A stretch of DNA of 64,000 nucleotides from Carallia brachiata (lineage: Eukaryota > Streptophyta > Magnoliopsida > Malpighiales > Rhizophoraceae): assembly GCA_021464245.1 (NCBI GenBank), contig JADCRB010000004.1:2289103-2353102 (forward strand), read 5' to 3'. The notes beneath the pieces were generated by a model. It worked only from the letters and a program-made list of their open reading frames with translations. It had not been told where the DNA came from and made no database searches. The position numbers were made by a program, and so were the translations under genes. Below are positions 49,222 to 61,755 of the stretch, piece by piece (the stretch's first letter is position 1; every line of letters starts with the position of its first letter).

Positions 49222-52200
49222 TTACTGGTGTATATCCTTACAGTCATCACCGTCCAACAACTGGGTTGGAGGTTTCGTCTGTTTGTTCACTTCGCTGATA
49301 ACATTTTGACTTATGAAGCTTGGTTGATTAGTTGAAGATAGGAGCCTTGCCCACATGCGATCGGTGATAACAACTTTGTTTTGCCTCTCAATAATACGCT
49401 GCATGAAAAGCAAGACATGATCTACTTTAGAACATGCACAATAGTTTCCATGGAAAATATTCTGCTGTGGAAAAAAAAGACACAAATGTGAGGTTCATTT
49501 TGTGGACAAAGAGAAACATACGTTGAAAGGAATGTATGTATGCCGTGTGTTGACAAGTCCAACAGTGAAGCCTGTGTATCCTGCCATTGCTCCATGAACT
49601 GCACTTTGAGCAAGTAGTGTGCAGTAGACGTTATCAGATGCATTGCTTGGTATGGCTCGGATCATATATGTGGGATCTGCCAGATAGCATGACCAGAATC
49701 AATTGTATGTACATTGGAAATAGTTTAAGTGGAAAACAGTTCTTTGTGATTAGATAAAGCGAATTTCAGCACTCATACCTATGTATTTCAGGGTAATTTC
49801 CATCTTTTTCTCTTTGGCAAAGTGATCCTATGACGAGGAAAAGAACAGCAGTCATATAGCCAATACACACCTCCCTATAGACCACACACAACTCTATAGT
49901 GACATGATCAGTTTCTACCCAAATGCATGAAAAGAATACATGGTTCTTATAACCCAATACACTCATAATGTCTTTTGATCAGAGACATAAGTCTTATTTC
50001 TCCATCAAATGAAATTGGTCAACATTAATCCTTCTTCACGTGGATTAATAATCCCTCATGAAAGGGACTCCTATCTGTAACTGAAATTGCTTTAAATGAA
50101 AGTTTGTAGTTCCAAAGCTGGAACAGAAAAGGAGCAAAGGCTCAAAACTTCATGAAATTATTAATCTTTTATGTGACTAACATTGAAGGGCCCCTTCCAA
50201 AAAAAAAAAGAAAAAAACAAAGCTTAGTAGGATATGGCAGGAGAAAAAGACATGCATTCATAGAAATATGGATTTCCCAATTATACTAGAAGCAATACCT
50301 TGATCCTCTGAGATATCCAGAATCCAACATCCTTAAGTAGCTTGTTTCCTGAAGCATCTTGCTGGTCCTTGGATTGCAGGCTCTCTGAAAGAAGATCCTG
50401 TCCTGCTCCTTCAGCTATAACTATAACCATATGTCCATTTTCCTTTAGCCGTTTTTCAATGTACTCAAAAAGTCCACCTTTCCCTTCAAGATAGAATGGT
50501 GACTCTGGAATCAAACAGCAATCCACATCTCGGCTGGCAAGAGTGGCATACATTGCAATGAAACCTGCATAGTGAAGCTAGCATTAGAAATGCCATGAAT
50601 GGTAAAACCTTGTTCGAAGAGGTTAGCTAGTAGTGACACTACTGCCTATGGCTTAACTTACCACTGTACCGTCCCATCAACTTCACTAGACCAATACCAT
50701 TCTCGGCACTTTCAGCTTCGACATGTGCTGCATTAATTGCTCGTTGAGCCTCTTCAACAGCAGTATCAAAACCGAAGGACTTGTCAATAACCTGAATTGC
50801 ATTAAGGAATTTAACATAAAAACTATTGAAAGAATCCAAGGATAGGTTCTACAAAAGAATCACAGGAAAAGAACAAAATGCCATATGTATTAAAGATGTG
50901 CTGATCACAAGTACCGGAATGTCATTATCAATGGTTTTTGGAATTCCGGCAACAGCAACCTTAAGGCCACGCTTTCTGGTTTCCTGCATGATCACAAACA
51001 GGAAATTTAAAATAAGACAAGCCCTAAAGGTGATGATGTATGAGATTCAAAGTAGCACAAACAACAGAATAAAAAGGGGGCAAAAGAAACTTATATGCAA
51101 AGCAACTAATGGAACTGGAAGACAGTTCAGAAATATCAACAGTTCTTGCTCGATGAAGTGAATTCATAGAATTTGAGGGGCATTGAATATTGAGAGAACA
51201 TCCCTAGGATTGAACCCAAGACCTTGAGAGGAGCAAAATGCTAGTTACCACCAGGCCAAGTCATTAGTTGGTCATATTTTAATATTTCAGTACAAGATGG
51301 CAATTGCCACCTTTCCCCCCCTGTTTGGATTCATCCCTTATTGAGATGAGAACAAGAGAGGTTGAAAGAGGAAGGCGAAAACAACTGAAGGAAATGTTGA
51401 ATTCAGAGCAGATTCAAGATTTCTAGGATTCTCCCTGATCACATATTTGCAGCCAATGACATGTAGTTTTCAGCATCATATATGAGCAAACATTGCATTT
51501 CTGCATGATTTATCCATGAACTTACCTCATAAATTGCTGCTGCTCCCTTTTGAGTTCCATCACCTCCAATTATATAAACCTGGACCATTAGAGAGAGTAT
51601 AGATAAGAATTTTTATGCCTATAGGCTTCCACAAATAAAATTAGAAGGGATCCCATTTATCTTCTTTTTAGTGAGAATTTACAAAACTTCTATCCCATAC
51701 AGACCTGATTGATCCCTCGATCCTGAATGCTGTCGACTATCTTTGTTGTGTCATGGCCTCCTCGAGATGTCCCCAGGACAGTCCCACCACGTTTGTGGAT
51801 ATCATTGACAACTTTAGGAGTTAAGGTAATTGTATTTTTGGAATAGAAACCCCTATAGCCTCCCTGCAAAAATTGGGATATTCCAGCAACATAGCCACAT
51901 TATCAAGCACAAACACCCTTGTCTTTAATGAAAGTAAATGCTTTAAGACTACAAAAACAAATTCTTCAATAAATCCTACTTACCTAATAAATCGGTGTGT
52001 GTGGCTATTTTTTGGTGGTTGGGGGGGGGGGGAAGGCGGGATGATTTTCCCGGGCTATGCTTGTCGTGCCCAAAGTAGTCAAATCCTTAAGTTATTTTAA
52101 GCTATAGCTTTAAGTATGAAATTCTATTAAGTTGGTGATTTGAAGCACATAAGACAACGATTCACTCACATCAATTCCAAGGACTCTGTTGGCACCATAC

Positions 52201-53576
52201 ATGTGATAAAGGCCACAGACAATTTCTCTAATCACTGTGTTAAGCCCAGGACAAAGCCCGCCGCATGTTACAATACATGCATGCACTTCATCTGACTCAA
52301 AGTAAACCTACAAAGGCACATTTTAGTGAGCACATATGCCATACAACATGCTTTACCACAACCATTTCAACATGATAGGACACTATAAAATTATGCATAC
52401 CCTTTGGCGAGGTCCACCGCGTCGGAAGTGTATGCCCCTTGGACCAGTCTTGTGAACAACAACCTGGAATTCAAAATAGAAAAACACATTATTTCTCAAA
52501 TGAACCTGATCACACCTAGAATTTACAATAGAATCGAATCATCAAAAAGCTACAGTCGTAGAGACCATTCGTTCTATCGTGCACAATGCTATCGAACACC
52601 CCGAAATCTAAACTCACTTACAGTAGATATGATCGAGATTATATGGAGTAAGCAAATAGCATTAGCATCTCAAATTAAATTCACTATCAATAAGGCTTCT
52701 ATATGACAAACAATGTCATGACATAGCCATAAAAGCAATCAAACCAGAGTAAGTGCCTGACACAGTGCTCGGGAAATTGCTTCAAAGGAATCAAATGCCA
52801 TTCTAAACTCTATCTAAAATATTTAGGGCTCTGCTATGAAACTCTTCACACACATAAAAAAGCGGGAAATCATAAAATTTTATTCAAACTCGAAACAATG
52901 GAAGAAGGGTTTCTATCAAGAAACTAAAAACAGCATAACTATTAACCAACCTTTTGGGGAACTGTATCATCCACATCAACAAAGTACTGCCTATAATTAA
53001 AAACCCAAAAAAGAAAAAAAAAAAAGAACAAAATATTACTGTACATTGAATCATAATATAATTTAAAAACAAAAAAAGGGAAAAATATAGATCATGAGTG
53101 CTGCGCCCTCACTCAGCTTACCTGACTACTGAATAGGCTGGATTATCTTGTAATGGATTTGTATACGTCTGCCGCACAACCACCCACCCAAAAAAAAAAA
53201 AAAAGTTAGGAAATTAAATCTTTATGTCCCCTGCCAAAAAAAATTTAAAAAAAAAAAAAAAAAGAAAAAAGATGCATAAAATTTCATAGTGAAAATTGGA
53301 ATCTTTCTGCTAAATAAAGTAGTTATTTTAACTAAGTACTAAATAAAAACTAGATACAGATTAATGTGACTTCTACACTGTAACTCTATACACTATTACG
53401 GATCTGACACAATTGTGTCAAAGTACGATTGGAAGCAAGAAGAAGAAGAAGAAGACTAACGGGGAGATCGGAATGTAATCGGAGAAGTGAGGAACGTCTT
53501 CAAGAACGTAGCCTGCATCTCCATTCACTATCTTCATTTGCCGCTTATTATTATTATTATCAGTCCACTCTCCCAT
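49222..53576 (-). CDS. ATP-dependent 6-phosphofructokinase, cytosolic PFK3-like
   Basis: PFK phosphorylates fructose 6-phosphate with ATP in glycolysis. Exons on the minus strand: 53461-53576, 53122-53168, 52951-52990, 52401-52463, 52170-52307, 51705-51863, 51526-51579, 50915-50983, 50662-50791, 50299-50564, 49779-49827, 49522-49676, 49222-49398. Motifs in order: [65 protein letters not shown] (glycine after GGD means ATP rather than pyrophosphate use), [44 protein letters not shown]. With about 487 residues and no transit peptide it fits the cytosolic PFK1/3/6/7 group. The exon chain totals 1463 nt, one short of a multiple of three: exon 1 and exon 2 do not join in phase (see findings). An upstream in-frame ATG at 53642 is possible. 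Confidence 0.9.
51150..51290 (-). mobile_element. tRNA-derived SINE-like element in a PFK intron
   Basis: On the minus strand an A-box-like motif (TGGCCTGGTGG, 51258-51248) is followed about 40 bases on by a perfect B-box (GGTTCAATCC, 51216-51207), the internal RNA polymerase III promoter of tRNA-derived SINEs. It lies in the PFK intron 50984-51525, in the same orientation as the gene. It does not fold as a tRNA. Element ends were not determined. Confidence 0.55.
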
Positions 53577-55402
53577 TATTATTACTCTCTTTCTTCTTAA
53601 ATCTCTCACCCACGAGCTCACGCGGAAAACCGCCACACCCACACCTAAAAGTAGAAAGAAACTCTGGGTTTCACGGGAAGGAGCTTTGGATGCGATGCCG
53701 ACCTCTGATCGATCGGTGTGTTTAGTTTGGTTGAGTGTTTGGCGTCTCCTTTTTTTTTTATATCTAATCTAGTTGGGGTGGGCTCGAATCCGCGTTTGGA
53801 ACGCGAGAGAAAATGATGTGCAAAACGACGTCGTGGGTCTCGAATAATTTATTATAAACAAACGACTTTCTAAAAACCTGCTGGCGCAATCGTTATTCTG
53901 GAGTCGAGTAGTAGTATTGCGCCACCCACTGGTTTTTGAAATGGGGTTTTGCGGTTTTAACCTTGGATTCCTGCCTCCGTTTCGGCCGCGTTAATTGCAT
54001 ACTTTGGTCTTTGGCCCAATGTAAACACTGCAAAGGCCAACACTGTTCCAATTTGTCCAATAAATTATTGATAAAAAGTTGATGGAGACGCAGGTGTCAT
54101 ATGTTCGTGAGTACACTTAATTTTTGTATAATTATGATTATATTTTATTTAATTAGAATAATAAAAAGTTAAATAAAAAAATATTACTATTTTTTTACTG
54201 TACATTTTTTAGTTGAGGTTCCACAAAATACACTTGTGGTTACAAAAACCATCTGCCTAGCGCGTACAATATCCTAGTCTGCCCATGTAGTTGAACCCTA
54301 AATTAATTGTGTTTGGTAGATAATATAGTGTTTCAAATAATATAAAATAAACGAAATAATTCATAGTCGGGATTAAGAGATGTGCAGAGGCAGGTAGATT
54401 AGTTTACGTGTGTAATATTTATAAATTTATTACATATTAATTTTATTATAAATTTTATAAATTTTTATATTTTTTTATTAATAACTTATTATGTACGATA
54501 CTGTTTAGACAGGTATAAAATAAATATATGAAAAAAGACAAAATAAAAAATAAAAAATAGCTGTGCTTACATCCACTGCTACGCTTTTTGCGTCTACGTA
54601 ACAATGCCTAGAATAAGTTGAATTTATTTTCTTAAAAAAAAAAAAAAACTATCACATACGCTCTCCCTCCGCCTCTGACGACCTTATTTAAATCTGAAAA
54701 CGCCTTGCATCGGCGACTAGTTAGGATATCGATCCGTCATCTTCTCCGGCGGCTATTTCTCAGTCTCAATTACACTTACTTCCATTTTAATTGCGTTATT
54801 ATTTTTTTCGTTTTCTCTTTTAAATTTTCACAATGTGGAGGTTTGGTTATCTAATCTCTTCGTGTTTTATTTTAATGATTTTCGTTGCTAAAGATTTTGG
54901 TTTTCTCGCGCGCAATTTAGGGGCTTCGGCAACTCCATGAATTCATGTCCTGCATTTATTGTCTATGCCATTTATGATTTTTTCTTTTTCCCTCTAGTTT
55001 TCTTTAGCTTGAGAGTTATGCCGAAGGATCCGTGCCATTGTTGATTTCCTATTACTGAACTGAGTAGGCATCTATTTCGATTTAGAGTGCAAACGGGTAT
55101 TTGCTCAGTGCTTGCAGCAGGAAGAGAATTCTTGTTGCGGAACCTTCTTCATTCAATTTGTTTAAAGTTGTCATCATCACTGCCAGTTTAACGGTAACAC
55201 TTGATTGGGCATTCCTGTTTACCTATAGTTTGGCTCTTATTTGAGAGTTTGCAAACGTAGGCTTCGACTTTAGGGTGGGACTAGGGAGGTTGGTATACTT
55301 CCTTTTAATAACTCAGGTTGGAAGGTTTAATTAGGAGTGATGTGCAAAGCCAATTCCAAGCAAAGTGTATAGTGGGGAGTGGAGAGCATATAATTCAAAC
55401 GA

Positions 55403-55690
55403 CTCGAGTGCTCTCCACGAGGCTCTTGGTTTGATGTTGACAACATCTCCTTGTCTGAGTTTCTTTTTCCTAAGAGAATGCCTTGTAATTTCCATTATTA
55501 CCAGACTCATTCGGCTCTTATCCAAATGTTTGCTTATATGGATATCTCGAGCGCTCTCCATGAAGCTCCTGGTTTGATGTTCGTGAGTCATTGTCTCAGT
55601 TTCTTTTTTCTAAGAGAATGACTTCTGATTCTAATTTCATTATTTCTAGACTCATTTGGCGCTCGAATCCAATGGTTTACTTATAGTGTT
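55403..55690. repeat. imperfect tandem duplication, period about 143 bp
   Basis: A unit starting CTCGAGTGCTCTCCACGAGG at 55403 recurs at 55546 as CTCGAGCGCTCTCCATGAAG. Further matches run through TGGTTTGATGTT, TTTCTTTTT, CTAAGAGAATG and AGACTCATT. The copies have diverged by substitutions and small indels, so it is old. Confidence 0.8.
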
Positions 55691-55861
55691 ATTTCATTGA
55701 ATTGAGCAGCAATAGCCGTCTGGTGTCTCTTTAGATAAATGCATGGAATTGGGTACTCAGTTTTGCTCTTTTGGGAAGAAATTGATCATCTTATAATGTT
55801 GTTTGAAAGTCTGATCTGATGGTGTTATAAATGGAGTCCTTCTACCTTAGGTAGTTGAGTG

Positions 55862-55970
55862 CGTGGATAACTTCCCATGTAGGGGAAGTAAATGATGAAT
55901 TTCCAGTTTGTGTGCAGGGATAACTTCCTATGTATGGGAATCAAATGATGAAGTCCAGTCTTTACCCTCC
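55862..55970. repeat. imperfect tandem duplication, period about 53 bp
   Basis: GGATAACTTCCCATGTAGGG at 55865 recurs at 55918 as GGATAACTTCCTATGTATGG, followed in both by AAATGATGAA and CCAGT. It lies just beyond the 143-bp duplication, so two separate tandem events happened within 600 bp. Confidence 0.75.
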
Positions 55971-56666
55971 TTTTCTTTTCTTTTTTTTTTTCAGTGAAAT
56001 TCTTTAAGTTTGGTTGCTGCATTGAACTTTTGTTTGGATGGAATATGTATGGAGTTGCATTGTGAGGGCTATCAGCAAATCATATTTTGGTGCCATCTGC
56101 TCTCTCACACTGAAATTTGTACTTGCCATATTCCTGCTCATCATGCAGATTCTCACAATGTTAAATGTCTACTTGTTTGGATTTTTTCACAATAGTGAAT
56201 TATATTGGAGGAAGGAATTAATCACGTTTCTTTGATAATCATTGTTTATTTTTCTAATATTTTTGTGGTAACTTTGGTGCTCATGTACTGTTAGTTTGCA
56301 AGTGTTTTCAATTTTGTTCTTAGTTGGGCTTGGATTTTTTTTTATTTCCTATTTCTGAATATTTATTATCGAGTGATGATAGGTGGGTTATATATCTATC
56401 AGCAAGCCAAATCTTACCATCTCCTCAATTCTCTGTCTTACATTTTTGAAATTGAAATTCTTGTCGGCCATTTTCTCTATACATAGCTGTGGCATTTTTT
56501 TCTTGTTGGATAGGCTCATATTTGATAGAGTTAACTTTTTTCCGCATATCGTGAAACGTTGGATTGAGCAATTGATAAGACATGTTTTGTGATGTTTCTT
56601 TTTTTTCCTCTTCCAGTGAGTGCTAGTCTTTCCACGTTAATAGCCTGAATTCTATTTGTTCAGTAG

Positions 56667-56821
56667 GGTTTCTTCATTACATTGCACGATGTGCTGTCTG
56701 AAATTGATGAAGTTTCTGAGCTTCGACCGGTGCCAGATGGTTATGTCCAGTAATGAAATTTAAGTTCAAGGGAATATCAATTGACCTTTATGCTAGCATA
56801 TCTCCTTTGGTTGTCCCGGAA
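56667..56821 (+). pseudogene. single exon of poly(A) polymerase (PAPS), broken
   Basis: A 155-bp block matches one exon of plant nuclear poly(A) polymerase, the enzyme that adds poly(A) tails to pre-mRNA. Visible pieces are FFITLHDVLSEIDEV, SELRPVPDGYV, then MKFKFKGISIDL and LVVPE. It is bounded by AG (56665-56666) and GTAAGT (56822), so the splice sites survive. A base is missing near 56748, shifting the frame between the two halves, and one of the two leucine codons usual after ISID is absent. No other PAPS exon is found on either side, so this is a relic fragment. Confidence 0.75.
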
Positions 56822-58542
56822 GTAAGTTTTGAGTATTTTAAATGTTCTCAGCCTTTTCTGGTATGAATATATGCTGATGTCAAATTATTTGCTTTTTAAA
56901 TTTGTCAATCTTTATTTTTATTTTGTAACAGCTATCCAAGTGTGCAAGAATTGTTGGTTGGTTATGGCGTTTGTACACTTTTTTTTTTTTTTTCCCTTCA
57001 AAATGTTCTTTGTTTTCAGCGTTTTTAGGTGTGATATGCATAAAATAGTCATTTCTGTCCTCTTACTTTTTTCCCTTATTTTTTGGTTTGTCATGGTGAA
57101 GTTTTTGAACTTATAACTTTGAACCTCAATTGCGAGGTGAGTTATTATGACTGAAGATTTTGGGGCAAAGATTGTAACGGATGGCAGAGAAAATGCTGGA
57201 AGTTTTGCAGATAGTGAGCATGGGCATCTTGGCAGGGTCATGTTTGCTCGGAGGATTGGGATTCAATGCTGGGGAATGGGTGCCTAAATGTGAGCAGGGC
57301 CTTGCTGAATAGCTTTCTAGAGAAATTAGAGGTTTGAAATGTAAATGTCTGACCTTAAATTGTTACTCTTGTATTTCTTTTGACATTATGTGTGGAGCAA
57401 AACAAAGCCCGCAGAGCCAAGAATCTTTTGACAGCGGTACAATCACTTAGTACTTTATCTGTTAATTCTTATCTGTTGATATATTTTTTGCCTGCCCCTT
57501 TCAGGGGATTTGGCCATTTGTTAGAATGCATGGCTTGACAGTAAATTACATTTTTGGAGATGCCACCTAAAGTTGTTCACTCGGGAATAGTTGCAAGTAG
57601 ATTGATGCCCAATGTTGACTGTTGGAAGGAATTGGGGCTGTGTGGTGGAATCTTAAAATTAACCATCAGATTTGAATGTTAGGCCCGTTCCTTTGTACGT
57701 TATGTCCTCACTTTGTGATGTATTATAAATTTGTCTCTAAAACTATTTTATTGTTGTTACGATGCTAATTATTTTGCTCAGAGATTCTCTCCTTTCTAAC
57801 TGATGCATGTGTGGTGGCAGGTCCTGCACCACTATGCGTGCTTTGTTTCGAGCAATTGTGCTCAAGTACCTGATTAAGGCTCAGATACAGGATCGTTCAT
57901 TTACATCTTTTTTTCTCGGTATCTTGTGGGAATTAACTACGTCTCTTGTGTTTTCCAGCCCAACACTGCAATTGGGAAGGCTGCAAATTCTCAGGATGGA
58001 GCTAGGTCAGAATCTTTGCAGATACCAATCTTGAGGCATGCATGTTAAGACCCTGAATTTTATTATATAAATTGTGATGTCTGTACGCTTTCTTTTGTAA
58101 TATAATTTTAATTTATTTCAATTTTATGAATAAAACTAAATTCAATTGATTTAGTGATTGAATTTTAGTTTGAACTTTTTATTTCACATAAATTCTTAAA
58201 TAGAGAATTTAGTTGAATTCTTTAGTTTGCTGCAAACTCTTTTTATGGTAAATTGACTTGGATTAAATTTTATCTAATTTTCATCTATTTTGCCAAGAAT
58301 TATCAATTACATATCATGAATTTATTTTTTAGGTGTGAAAATTCAATTGAATTCTTAAACTTAAAAAAGTTGTGATACTTAACAAAGAGATTGAATTTCA
58401 CACGCAAAGGATGCTGCTTCCGACTTTCCGAAGAAATGGAGCATTATTTATTATTTCATTGCTATGGTACATCAGCTTGAGAGTGAAAGGAAGTTAGACA
58501 TGTATATTTATCTCATCTTACACTATAAACAAAGCTATCTCA
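56822..58542. other. intergenic, possibly transcribed relic
   Basis: Mixed-composition DNA with short open frames (for example 57807-58034) that match nothing I recognise. A T-run sits at 56973-56993. The final part from 58050 is AT-rich and would hold the 3' UTR of the receptor kinase on the minus strand. I could not place further poly(A) polymerase exons here. Confidence 0.45.
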
Positions 58543-61500
58543 TCATACACTATAAACTAAGCCGACATCATCCTCGTCATGTGACGCTTTCTGACTAGCT
58601 TTGTAACTAGAAAGATAACTGAGACTGCTAAGGAGAGGAGCAACATCACGCTCGCTCCCTTTCCTTTTATCTGCGTTGCATTCTGGAGAAAATCTTTGTA
58701 AAATTTGCAGGACATCCTTCATGGAAGGCCTGGTAGACGGTAATGTGCTAGTGCAAATGAGTCCTAGTTTGAAGACGTCAGCCATTTCTTCCAAGTGACA
58801 TAGTTCCTTAATCTCATTGTCAAGAATGTCAACAATAGGCATTCCCTCCGCGCTGTGCCGCCACGCCCATTCTGCAAGGCTAGTATGCTCATCTCCATAT
58901 TGGGGTTCCCTTCCTGTCACCAATTCCAGAAGTACAACTCCGAAGCTGTAGACATCAATCTTCTCATTCACTTTGGTTGTGTAGGCGTGCTCTGGAAAAT
59001 GCAAAATGTCAAAAACATGTCAAATTGATGCTCTAAGTTTCCTATGATCTCCAAATGTGTGGTTGGAGCAAGTAATAATAAAAGCATTATGGAATTCGCT
59101 GAATGCTAAGCTACCTGGGGCAATGTATCCGAAAGAGCCTGCTACAGCGGACATTGTGCGAGGCTCTCCTTGCTTAGACAACATTTTGGCTAGTCCAAAG
59201 TCTGCTATTTTTGCCTGGAATTCAGAATCCAACAGGATATTACTAGATTTGACATCTCGATGAATGATAGGAGGCGAGCAGTCATGGTGCATGTAGCATA
59301 GGCCTCGTGCAGCCCCGATGGCAATCTGCAACCTTGTGGGCCAGTCCAAGACAACATGATGAACTGAATTCATGCCTGATGCAGATGATCTCGTCCTATA
59401 GTGAAGCCATTTATCAAGGCTTTGGTTATCCATGTACTCATATACAAGAAGCTTCGAGTCATCGCCAGAAATACAGCATAACAGCTTTACTATATTTGAG
59501 TGTCTAATTGATCCCAGTATCTGCACCTCTGCCACAAATTCCTTCTCAAGATTTTGATCCAATTTTCTGTTATTCCAAATCTTCTTCACAGCAACAAATT
59601 CACCAGCACGGTTTTTGGGGATCCGATATACCTTCCCTGACCCTCCACTTCCAATCAGATTATTTTCTGTCAAACTCGACAATATGCTTGCTTCTGTAAA
59701 ATCCAGCCTCTGGAATGTAGTGAGCTTCCATGTAGCCAGATCTTGTTTTTGTTTCTTTTTTCGGTAGTCTCTAATCAACAAGAGGGTGCAAATAATACTT
59801 ATTAGGAAGACTGTTATGGCAAGAGCAAGAATCATAGCAAGGTTTTTAGAGGTCAATCTGTTGGAGCGGCCTAATCTGGAATAGCAATTTGGGAGGTTTA
59901 GAACCGGATTGACAGCACAAAGATTGGGATTGTTCAAGAAGCCGTTCTCATAAGCAAGGTTATTGAATACAGAAGGGATAGTCCCAGACAGTTGATTGGA
60001 GGATAAATTGATGGAATTCAGCCTCAGGTTTCCAAGTTGAGGTGGGATCTCACCAGAGAAATGGTTTTGAGATAAGTCCAGGAAACCAAGGTCAGGTAAA
60101 GATCCAATCACCTCTGGGATCTGGCCAGAAAGGCCATTTCTTGAGAGGTTCAAAGTATTGAGTGATGCCCAAGAGATTATCTTGGATGGAAGTTGACCTG
60201 AAAGTTGATTGCCATCAAGCAAAAGAGTAGTCAGGCGAGACAGACTTGTCGCTTCCACTGGAATTTCACCAGAAAAAAGATTGTTGCTTGCCTCAAAAAC
60301 AACTAAATTCACCCAACTGGAGATTCCTGTCGGAATTGGACCAGAAAATTTGTTGTCACTAATCTCCAATCTCGACAAATTCCAAGCCAATGTAGTTGGA
60401 AGTGTTCCCGAAAATGAATTGTTGCTCAGCAACACGTACATCATATCGTTAGCCGTCCAAATTCCAGAAGGTATCTTGCCCGAAAAATCGTTGTTGTAAA
60501 GCTGAATTGTCCGCAACGTTCCGCAATTTCCAAGAGATTCAGGCACTTCCCCACTGAGCTTGTTTGAAAATGCAACTACACCCCGCAAAACGCCTCCGGC
60601 ACATAGATTTTCTGGCAGTTGGCCGCTTAACTGATTGGTTGACACATCGAATTCTTCAAGCTTTGAATGGAGGCCTATTTCTGGTGGCAAGGCTCCACTC
60701 AATTTGTTGGCGAAAATCTTGAAATTTGTCAGAGCAGGAAGAAGGCCTATGCTTGGTGGAACCTCACCTGATATCTGATTATTAAAAAGACTCAATAGCT
60801 GCAGATTCTGCAACTTGCCAAAGTCCTTCGGGATCGAACCGATTAAGTTGTTCATAGCAAGATCAATCTCAACCAAATTCAATGCTTCCACTGACTGGGG
60901 TATCTCACCGGACAATTTGTTGTGGAAGAGATACAACTTAGTCAAATTTTTCAACAAGAGCAAGCCACCAGGGATAGTACCTTCCAAATAGTTCATCGCC
61001 AGATCCAAGTGCTGAAGACTCGAAAGATTGGCGAAACTCTCCGGTATCTGACCAATCAGATTGGCGCTCTTGATCCACATATACGTCAACTTACTTAAAC
61101 GTCCGAACTCCGGTGGAATTGGCGAAGGCACAAATTCATTGAAGGGCAGGCCCAACTGCTCCAGATTGGCCAAGTTACCAATCTCCTTTGGAAACGTACC
61201 GTTGAAATGGTTTTGATACAGAAACAACGTCTGCAGCTCTGGTAAATTGCCTATCGCAGGTGGAATATCACCAGTAAAGTTGTTGCCCCCCAAGTCTATG
61301 AATTGGAGATTAGCAAGTCGGTCAATATCATCTGGAATAGGACCAACAAAATAATTTTGAGAGAGGTCTAATTCCTGAAGCTTGGAACAATTGTACAGAA
61401 ATTTTGGGAATCCTCCAGGAATGTAGTTCCAGGCCAAGTCCAGCACAGTCAAGTTTCTGAGGTCGCAGATGGCAGGTGGGAGTGTGGTCGTGATGTTTTT

Positions 61501-61755
61501 GTCTCGGAGTAAAAGTTGGGTCACTGCACCATTGGTGCAGCTGATTTCAGTCCAATCACATGGCAAGGACGAGGAGTTCCAGGCCTGGAGGGCTGGTGGA
61601 TTCCCGAGTTGTTGCCTGATGTTCAAGAGGATGCTGGTCTCTTCTGTGTTGGCATTTTGATTCTGGGAATTGACAGTGAAGGGTGTGAACAACAACAGGA
61701 CTAGCAGGAAAAGAGGGACTTGAGATTTTAGAATTGGAAAGGTAAGTTTATACAT
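58543..61755 (-). CDS. LRR receptor kinase, subfamily XI, HSL3/NUT-like
   Basis: A plasma-membrane receptor kinase closest to Arabidopsis At5g25930 (HSL3/NUT), which perceives CTNIP/SCREW peptides in immunity and drought signalling. Two exons on the minus strand: 59115-61755 and 58543-58991, giving 1029 residues. Signal peptide about 1-30; LRR N-cap with SSLPCDWTEISC (52-73); about 20 leucine-rich repeats to residue 600; transmembrane helix about 639-662; kinase from about 690. Kinase motifs: GSGGSGKV (702-709), K724 in VAVKK, HRDVKSSN (832-839), DFGLAK (852-857), GYIAPE. It has HRD and DFG intact, so it should be an active RD kinase. The single intron follows residue 880 at GYIAP|E, the usual place in this subfamily. 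Orthology to HSL3 rather than HSL1 rests on remembered N-terminal similarity. Confidence 0.92.

Larger units (their letters stand above)
53577..56666. other. intergenic region between PFK and the PAP fragment
   Basis: Holds the PFK promoter on the minus side. From about 54650 the DNA changes from AT-rich to mixed composition resembling a transcribed leader plus introns, but no complete gene could be assembled. Two imperfect direct duplications (55403-55690 and 55862-55970) are listed separately. Confidence 0.5.

Noticed and set aside
59057..61704. Several plus-strand frames across the receptor kinase
   Set aside because: They are antisense shadows of the LRR and kinase coding sequence with no independent signals.
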